Positions 57,875 to 64,000 of a DNA stretch of 64,000 nt are shown in pieces. A model generated the notes under the pieces. That model worked only from the letters and a program-made list of their open reading frames with translations. It searched no databases and was not told the origin of the DNA. The DNA comes from Malassezia japonica. Taxonomy: Eukaryota > Basidiomycota > Malasseziomycetes > Malasseziales > Malasseziaceae. The stretch spans positions 620,001 to 684,000 of the forward strand of contig NC_083373.1 of NCBI RefSeq assembly GCF_029542785.1. Reading direction: 5' to 3'. Made by a program: the position numbers and the translations under genes. Every line of letters begins with the position of its first letter. Within the stretch, counting starts at the first letter, position 1.

Positions 57875-59009
57875 CAAGGCGCACGACCCCGGCCCACCGC
57901 CTCGTCGCTTAGTCAGATCGCTTCCATGGCCTTGTCCCGGCTGGAGGAGGAGGGGTACCTAGACGTGCCGTACGGCGCGATGGCGCCGCGCACGCTCGAC
58001 ATAGACGAAGTGTCTACGTCCGACTCTGGGTCAGAGGACGGCGCGGTGGACGCGGACGACGACGCGGCGAGCAAGCTCGCCTCGTCGCCGCCGCCGCCGA
58101 CCGGCACGCCGGAGCCTGCGCCCGAAGTCAAGTGCCTGTGGGAAGACTGCGGGCAGACGTTTACGGACTTGCAACCCTTTATTGAGCATCTGCATTCCTG
58201 TATGTATCTCTGCTAACGCAGTCCACATCGGCATCCACAAGTCGCGGTACGCGTGCGAATGGACTGGATGCGCCCGAAAAGGCAAGAGCCAGACGTCGCG
58301 GTTTGCGCTCCTGAGCCACCTGCGCAGCCACACCGGCGAGAAGCCGTTTACGTGCCCGCGCCCCGAGTGCGACAAGTCCTTTACGCGCTCCGACGCGCTG
58401 GCCAAGCATATGCGTGTGCAGCACAATACGCCGCCGCAGGGCGGCGCCGCGCAAGGCGCACGCGACGCGGACGAGTCGCGCGATACCCACGGCGCACCCG
58501 CCGCGCGCCGCGCCGAACAGGCCGGCGACGAGTCGCTGGACACGTCCGAGGACCGCCCGGCGGCGAACGGCGCCTCGACGCTCGCCACGGCGCAGCGCTT
58601 TGTGCACGGCGCGCGCGCCGAGCTGCCGAGCTACGAGGCGCGCGAGCTCGAGCATGTGCTGCGCCGCGCCTCGGCGCCGAGCCGCAAGCGCATGCGCCAC
58701 GACGCCAGCTCACCGTCCGCCCCCGACTCGAGCGACGAAGGCGAGTTGCCGCAGGACGAAGACGGGCGGCAGGCGCTCTTCCAGCGCTACCTTGGCGAAA
58801 AAGCCAAGCTGCGCGCTGGTATGCGCGCCCGCGAGCAGTGGCTCTCGCAGGTCCAGGCGCTGCGCCGCGAAGAGTCGGAGCTGTCGCAGGCGTGCAAAGC
58901 GACGCTGGACCAGCTGCTGCATCGGTGCCTTGGCGACGAGTACGCGGCGGCTATGCAATCTCCCCCCGCATCGCCGAAGCGATACGATACCCGGCCGGAG
59001 AGCCTATAG
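57872..59009 (+). CDS. C2H2 zinc-finger protein with YY1/Iec1-like fingers
   Basis: Exons 57872-58199 and 58222-59009 (22-nt intron inside the first finger), 371 aa. Three fingers: CLWEDCGQTFTDLQPFIEHL with its last His after the splice; CEWTGCARKGKSQTSRFALL then SHLRSHTGEKPF; and CPRPECDKSFTRSDALAKHM. A Glu/Arg-rich C-terminal helical region follows (YLGEKAKLRAGMRAREQWL). The C-x4-C spacing and the TGEKPF linker resemble GLI/YY1-type fingers and the fission yeast INO80 subunit Iec1; assignment to INO80 is tentative. An alternative start is 57926 (MALSRLEEEG). The stop is 1 bp from that of CAB2. Confidence 0.82.
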
Positions 59010-59010
59010 T

Positions 59011-60052
59011 CTATGATTGCCCTTGCGCCTCGATCCAGCGGTTGTGCCGCTCCTGGAGTGCGGCAATGATATCTTGCTCGATCTCGCGCCCGTGCGCATC
59101 CTTAGGCAGATGAATGTACTCGTTGGTAAAGCGCTCCTTCGCGCTGGCATCCGCCCGCGCCGCGTGCTCGATCAGCACGACCTCTGTCTTGCGGCGCGCG
59201 AGGTCGTTGCCGATCACGAGCTGGTGGCCGTAGCGCTCGAGCGACTTTTCTGCCTTGGGGATGATCAAAGAGTCGTCGGTCTCCAGCTTGAAGCTCACGA
59301 CGTATGCATGGGGGACCCAGTCGTGCACGAGGTTCGCGAGGACCTTGGGCACGGGGTCCATGGTAATCTGCAGGGCGCCGTCTGTGGACTGGATCTTGTG
59401 CTCCGAGATGCGGTTGGTGGGAATAAAAAAGTCGCTGACGGCCGCAGCGAGGTAGTGCATCGCATAAGAGCCCAGCGGCGCCATCGCCTCGCTGATGCCG
59501 CGCAGCAGAAAGAGGTACTCGACCACGGTCACAAACGGCACCGTGAGCAGCCGCCCCGACTGCCGCGCCTGGTGGTACGCGTGGAGAACGGGGAGGAGCG
59601 CCCCGACCTGGTCCTCTTGCACCTGCACCGTCGCACCGCTGCCCGCATCGCTCGTCTCTGGCTCCTGCAGAATGTCAAAGAAAGGGTTCGTGGTGTGACT
59701 GTAGAGGCGCGTAAAAGGAAACTGGCTGTGCTGCCTGCTCATAAAGATCACCGCGTAGCCCGCGGCGAGGAAGTACTCTGCCGAGGCGGCTCCGCGCGTG
59801 CCTGCGGAAAAGTTATCCAGGTACCGCACACTGCGTTAGCGTCGCACCGTACACATTGCGCTCCAAGGGCACGGTCGTGCCGCCGCTCTGGGGTCAGTGT
59901 GCACGACCTACCGTGACCAGCACGACTTTCCGTTTTTCCCTGCACTGCCGCTCCACGAACGTGCGCACCTGCTCTAGGTGGCCGTCATAGCCTGCAGGCG
60001 CCTCGTACTCTGCATAGAAGCGCTCGGGCGTCCACACAGCGTCGCCGGTCAT
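59011..60052 (-). CDS. CAB2: Phosphopantothenate-cysteine ligase
   Basis: Exons 60052-59912, 59887-59853 (35 nt) and 59830-59011 (introns 24 and 22 nt), 331 aa. The spliced core reads KVVLVTSGGTTVPLE then VRYLDNFSAGTRGAASAEYF, the PPCS nucleotide-binding signature. Further motifs are MHYLAAAVSDFFIPTNRISE, DPVPKVLANLVHDW and KLETDDSLIIPKAEKSL. It joins 4'-phosphopantothenate to cysteine in CoA synthesis. The donor of intron 2 is GTACGG. It is divergent from SWC4 over 57 bp, sharing a TCACGTGC box (60071-60078). Confidence 0.95.
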
Positions 60053-60109
60053 CGTCGCGGACCTAGCAGATCACGTGCGCTTTGCGCGGGGATCGTTTCC
60101 ACGACCGGC

Positions 60110-61714
60110 ATGAGCTCGAACGACGTGCGCGATATTCTGTCGCTGCCGAACCGGCCGGCGGGCGATGCGGGCCCGAGCCGCGCGCCTGTGCGTGCTCCGC
60201 CTACGCTTCCTGGCGATGCACGACCGAAGCAGCGTCCAGAGGGCATGTCGCGCGAGCTGTACGCTTTGCTGGGGCCCAATGCCCCCAGCCTGGTCATGAG
60301 CTCGGGGCCGAACGGCGCGCTGGCGACGCTCGAGGGCATTGAGAACTCGGGGTACAGCGGCCAGCATGCGTTCCAGCCCAAGTTTGTGCGCAAGTCGAAC
60401 GCGGCCGCGGTGCGGAAGTGGACCTGGGCGCCGTTTCGGAATCCGTCGCGGAGCGATACCCAGCAGAGCGAGTCGATCGCTGAGCCGACGCAGAATGGGC
60501 TCGTGCTGCACCACTGGCGCCCCCTCGCGCCGACAGATGAGGGGGATGAGAGCGAGGCGCGCCTCGAGGAGCAGTGGACGCCGTTCAACACCGCCTCGCA
60601 CGTCTTTCACTACTCTGCCGAAGAATACAACCAGCACCTGCGCGACGACGACTGGACCAAGGACGAGACGGACTACTTGGTGGAAATGTGCGAGGCGTAC
60701 GACCTGCGCTTTATCGTGATCGCCGACCGCTACGAGTGGCCCGGCAAAGAGCGCAGCATCGAGGACCTCAAGTCGCGCTACTATACCATCGCCCGGCGTC
60801 TCTTGCGCGAGCGCATCAGCAACGAGGACCTCGAGACGCGCCAGGCACAGCTCCAGACCTTTGCCTACGACCGCAACCAGGAAGTGGAGCGGAAAAAGGC
60901 GGTGGAAAAGCTCTTTACGCGCACGCCCGAGCAGCTCGCGGAAGAGGAGGCGCTCTACGTCGAGGCACGGCGCCTCGAACAGAACGAGGCCAAGTTCTCC
61001 AAGGAGCGCGACGATCTCCTGCGCCTGCTCGGCGGCTGGGAGACGCTGCCGAACTGCACGAACCGCACCGTGGCCGCGACGGGCGCCGGCCTGCTCTGGA
61101 CGCCGGGCCAGGCCGAGGTCGACGGGGATACCAAGAAACGCCGCAAGACCGACGGCGGTGCAGGAACCCCGACTGGGAAGGCCAAGGCGGACCCCAAACA
61201 GGCCTTGTTCGATGCGCAGCACTTTATTACTCGCTTTACGCCCAATGCGCCCAATGTGCTCCGCACCCCTTATCCGAATCTGATCGGCACGCCCTCGGCG
61301 CTGCCACCTGTGGCGGGCGCGGGGGTGCACACCGCCCAGAACACCAAGGCGGAGAGCAACGCGCACCACGGCGCCTACCTGCGCTCGATGCGTATGCTCA
61401 CCTTCCGCCCGAACCAGTACACGCGTGCGATCCAGGCGCTTGCCGAGCTCCATCCACCGATTGGCTCGCGCTTGGTGTACCCGACGGCGACCAACGTCGA
61501 AAAGTGGGAGACGCTGCTGGGCGCGGTCGCCGGCGGCCTCGAGATGAAGAAGCAGCTCGACCGTGTCGAAGCCGAATACAAGATCGCGCAGGCGCGGCTC
61601 GAGGCCTTGTCGTCCGGCAACCCGCTTCCGCCCCCGACCGAGGAGGTGAAGCAGGAGGCAGAGCCGGCCGCCATGTCGGTCGACACGCCACAGCCGCCTG
61701 CGCTGGCGCCCTGA
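60110..61714 (+). CDS. SWC4: SWR1/NuA4 subunit Swc4 (DMAP1)
   Basis: Intronless, 534 aa. The N-terminal region SSNDVRDILSLPNRPAG and FVRKSNAAAVRKWTWAPFRN match DMAP1/Swc4. The SANT-like domain lies near residues 165-235 (FHYSAEEYNQHLRDDDWTKD, YDLRFIVIADRYEWPGKERS, IEDLKSRYYTIARRLL). The C-terminal DMAP1 region includes LRSMRMLTFRPNQYTRAIQA. Swc4 is shared by the SWR1 remodeller (H2A.Z loading) and the NuA4 acetyltransferase. Confidence 0.95.
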   Translation: MSSNDVRDILSLPNRPAGDAGPSRAPVRAPPTLPGDARPKQRPEGMSRELYALLGPNAPSLVMSSGPNGALATLEGIENSGYSGQHAFQPKFVRKSNAAAVRKWTWAPFRNPSRSDTQQSESIAEPTQNGLVLHHWRPLAPTDEGDESEARLEEQWTPFNTASHVFHYSAEEYNQHLRDDDWTKDETDYLVEMCEAYDLRFIVIADRYEWPGKERSIEDLKSRYYTIARRLLRERISNEDLETRQAQLQTFAYDRNQEVERKKAVEKLFTRTPEQLAEEEALYVEARRLEQNEAKFSKERDDLLRLLGGWETLPNCTNRTVAATGAGLLWTPGQAEVDGDTKKRRKTDGGAGTPTGKAKADPKQALFDAQHFITRFTPNAPNVLRTPYPNLIGTPSALPPVAGAGVHTAQNTKAESNAHHGAYLRSMRMLTFRPNQYTRAIQALAELHPPIGSRLVYPTATNVEKWETLLGAVAGGLEMKKQLDRVEAEYKIAQARLEALSSGNPLPPPTEEVKQEAEPAAMSVDTPQPPALAP

Positions 61715-61858
61715 CGATGTACTCTATTGCAAAGCGTTTTCATAGGTGATCGGTGGCTATTTACATGGGAACCAATTTTGGCGCCATGTCAGCGCATGCT
61801 TGTTCTATCGTCAAGGTTGGGAGGGTAGGTAGTGGGAAGGAGGAAGCCATGATACGTT

Positions 61859-62632
61859 TTACTGGGTGTCCAGGTGGCCCATCAACAGGCGCTCGCTCAT
61901 AGGACTCGGCTTGCGCTTGCCGTCGATCGACAAGTGCCGCTGGAGGGACCGGCGGAACGACGGCACCTCTTCCTTGGGCTCCGCGATGGGGGTGTGGGAG
62001 GGTTTGAGGGAAACGGGTTGCGACCACATGCCGTCCGCATCGACATGCTCGAGGCGCTCGGCGTACCGGCGCGACGACGAGTATTCCGGCTCGGGCATCG
62101 GCTGTGGCGTGGATGGCGACTCCGAGAGGCTGCTTCCAAAGCTCGAGCTGAACCCGGCCGCATCCGCAGACGCCGTCTGAGACGGGGGCGTACGGCGCGA
62201 GTTACTCAGCTGGCGGTACAGGGAGGTGAACGGAGTGCCGGTCGTATTGTTACTACTCGGCTCGCGCGGCTTGGGAATCTCATAGCGAGAAAACGTCGGC
62301 CACGGCCCCGAGCGATGCGTAGGTGCGCTAGCGGCGTTCGTTTCGACTTCAGGCGTCTGAGGCTGCGAGGCACGACCCTGGGCTGTCGTTTTGCTGAAAC
62401 TGTTTTGGCGTGCGTGCTGCCATTGAGAGGCAATCGAGGCAGAGTGCGGCGTAAAGTACTTGGGCGGGGAACGGCCAGGTCCCAGCGAACCGGCCGTCCA
62501 GGACGCGAGGGGGGACCGCGCACCCGCTGCAGAGGCATGCGCCGACAGATTGGGGATGTCCAGCGGGTCGCTTCCGCGGTTACGCGGCTCCGGAATCGGA
62601 GTGGGAGAGGCGGCCATGGTTGTCGGAGACAT
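61859..62632 (-). CDS. Hypothetical Ser/Pro-rich protein
   Basis: Single exon, 257 aa. It is mostly disordered, with many SP/TP sites (SASIASQWQHARQNS, LSNSRRTPPSQT) and a C-terminal stretch FRRSLQRHLSIDGKRKPSPM that looks like a basophilic kinase site. No family was recognised. Uninterrupted coding over 257 codons and a clear ATG support it. Divergent from the ArfGAP, with a 238-bp gap that contains copy 1 of a repeated module. Confidence 0.6.
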   Translation of the reverse strand: MSPTTMAASPTPIPEPRNRGSDPLDIPNLSAHASAAGARSPLASWTAGSLGPGRSPPKYFTPHSASIASQWQHARQNSFSKTTAQGRASQPQTPEVETNAASAPTHRSGPWPTFSRYEIPKPREPSSNNTTGTPFTSLYRQLSNSRRTPPSQTASADAAGFSSSFGSSLSESPSTPQPMPEPEYSSSRRYAERLEHVDADGMWSQPVSLKPSHTPIAEPKEEVPSFRRSLQRHLSIDGKRKPSPMSERLLMGHLDTQ

Positions 62633-62723
62633 TCGCAGTCCCCCCTACTTTATTTTATACGCGTAATCCCCGTTTGATCATCTGATTGCATGGCCCTATG
62701 GCGCCACCACACTTTGCCCCACA

Positions 62724-62840
62724 TTCTCATGCAGGACCGATAGACCACTCACATATGCGCGTCGTGATTGGCTGATGCACAAATGAGCTGACAGACACGC
62801 GATCCGACGGGCAGTGCGTGATGAAATGACATAAGCAGGC
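62724..62840. repeat. Copy 1 of a diverged promoter-like module
   Basis: Three conserved islands occur in order: ATGCAGGACCGA (62729), GTGATTGGCT (62764) and GATGAAATGACATAAGC (62820-62836). The same three recur at 63884, 63918 and 63978 with nearly the same spacing. This copy lies 30-140 bp upstream of the ArfGAP ATG. Confidence 0.75.
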
Positions 62841-62870
62841 AATGCATCTGGGCGCTTGGCTTCGCTCGCG

Positions 62871-63764
62871 ATGCATAGCCAAGCCCATCTAGAGCGGCAG
62901 CACCGCATTGTGCTCGAGCTGCTTCAGGAGCCGGGCAATCGGCAGTGCGCAGACTGCTTTGCGCACTCGCCCCGCTGGGCGAGCTATACGCTCGGGATCT
63001 TTTTGTGCATGTCATGCGCGACCGTGCACCGCCGCTTGGGGCCGCACATCTCCCAGGTGAAGTCGGTTCCGCTCGACCCATGGTCGCGCGACCAGGTGGA
63101 TCGTATGCGCGCAGTGGGGAACACGCGCAGCAACCAATTCTATCTCCCTGATCCACGGCGCCATCCGCCGCCCACAGACATCGAGCCCGGCGAACGAGGC
63201 GAGCTCGATTTGTACATCCGAAGGAAATACGAGCGTCGAGAATTTGTCCGGCCAACGCCTCGGATGGCGGACAATGCAGGAACGAGGCACCAAGTCCCTC
63301 CTGCACGCAGCCCCTTGAGTGTGGAAAAACCACCGAGGCCATCGCCTGGGTTGGTCACCAAAACACACGCCGAAGAACGTGCGACACCACAATCGGCACC
63401 GTCGCCGTCGTTTTCGGCACCGTCGCAGTCCCTCCCGACCCCGGAGATGCCAGTTCCTGCATCACACAAAAATGCGCCCGACGCAAAACTACCACAGGGG
63501 GGGGCAGCACCACTGGGCGTTTTTGCCGACCTCCTCGACTTGCAGGATGGGCCCACGGCACCGGTCATGTCGTTCCCTCAAGGAATGTCCTATGCACCCT
63601 ATGGAATGGCCTATGCTGGGCCAATGACCCCGATGACGACACCGCCCATGCAATACCCTCCGACCATGCAAAACTACCCCTACCCCTATGTTCCGCAGCC
63701 CATGCCCATGCAAATGATGCCCATGGCCTACCCCCCTAATGCATGGTCGTACAACACTCCGTAA
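62871..63764 (+). CDS. Arf GTPase-activating protein
   Basis: Intronless, 297 aa. The ArfGAP zinc finger (residues 8-115) has the C-x2-C-x16-C-x2-C pattern (CADCFAHSPRWASYTLGIFL then CMSC), HRRLGPHISQVKSVPLDPWS with the catalytic Arg in VHRRLG, and a final YIRRKYERREFV. The C-terminal half is Pro/Met/Tyr/Gln-rich with short PMQ/PYP repeats. It is similar in layout to the Age2/SMAP type, acting on Arf at the trans-Golgi or endosomes. The start is the first ATG downstream of the repeated module. Confidence 0.92.
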   Translation: MHSQAHLERQHRIVLELLQEPGNRQCADCFAHSPRWASYTLGIFLCMSCATVHRRLGPHISQVKSVPLDPWSRDQVDRMRAVGNTRSNQFYLPDPRRHPPPTDIEPGERGELDLYIRRKYERREFVRPTPRMADNAGTRHQVPPARSPLSVEKPPRPSPGLVTKTHAEERATPQSAPSPSFSAPSQSLPTPEMPVPASHKNAPDAKLPQGGAAPLGVFADLLDLQDGPTAPVMSFPQGMSYAPYGMAYAGPMTPMTTPPMQYPPTMQNYPYPYVPQPMPMQMMPMAYPPNAWSYNTP

Positions 63765-64000
63765 TTGTATAATTCGCGCTGTCCCACGCACGCATCTTTT
63801 CTCGTTGGTCACTGGCAAGGAACCACGAATTGTGCTTGGCTCGGCACCCTCGTTGGCCTCTATCTTGCTCCACATGCTTGCTTATGCAGGACCGAAATAC
63901 GAATTTGTAGTCTGCGTGTGATTGGCTACTGCTCCACATGGAGGAGAGACATGCTATCTATCGGATGGACAGAGGACGATGAAATGACATAAGCCAGCAG
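63765..64000. promoter_or_regulatory. ArfGAP 3' flank and copy 2 of the repeated module
   Basis: No supported gene. From 63884 to 63994 it repeats the three islands found upstream of the ArfGAP, in the same orientation, so it is likely the promoter of a gene beginning just beyond the right edge, or the start of a duplicated segment. The window ends about 6 bp after the last island. Confidence 0.55.

Overview
This is a gene-dense nuclear segment of a fungus, most likely a basidiomycete yeast of the Malassezia type (Ustilaginomycotina). The case rests on GC of roughly 60 percent, fungus-specific genes (bifunctional HIS7, MMM1, ATP18, squalene epoxidase, a glyoxal-oxidase-like enzyme, TMA22), intergenic gaps mostly under 100 bp, and very short introns. 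The genus call is inference; no sequence search was possible.

Layout. 1-13 kb: a gene cut by the left edge, an F-BAR/SH3 cytokinesis protein, COX8, RPF1, NUP84, TFIIB, a C2H2 factor, a GC-poor gene-free kilobase, a proline-rich protein, RSM7 and an intron-containing tRNA-Lys. 13-29 kb: PhoD-like phosphatase, HIS7, an unknown protein, PI4P 5-kinase, primase PRI2, UTP6, ATP10, a Sec4/Ypt2 Rab and a secreted, probably GPI-anchored protein. 29-42 kb: VPS11, long-chain acyl-CoA synthetase, ATP18, ERG1, UTP23, PPM1, a doubtful gene, a mitochondrial carrier and an SMN homologue. 42-64 kb: NUP155/170, mitochondrial EF-Ts, YPT7, ATG16, GTR2, TMA22, a copper radical oxidase, BRE2, MMM1, a J-protein, an SDR, an LYR-motif protein, a YY1-like zinc-finger protein, CAB2, SWC4, an unknown protein and an ArfGAP.

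There is no pathway cluster; this is core housekeeping, with loose themes of ribosome biogenesis (RPF1, UTP6, UTP23), nuclear pore (NUP84, NUP155), vacuole/TORC1/autophagy (VPS11, YPT7, GTR2, ATG16), mitochondria (COX8, ATP10, ATP18, RSM7, EF-Ts, carrier, MMM1, LYR protein) and chromatin (BRE2, SWC4).

The striking features are architectural. I reconstructed 43 introns, and 22 of them are exactly 22 nt, nearly all with one layout: GT-donor hexamer, 7-nt spacer, CTNAC branch site, NCAG. YPT7 contains a 6-nt microexon. Two divergent gene pairs begin on the same CATG palindrome, and three convergent pairs end inside one palindrome. A CACGTG box lies about 15-75 bp upstream of the start codon of some 19 genes. 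Exon boundaries come from reading frame, splice consensus and family conservation, without transcript data.
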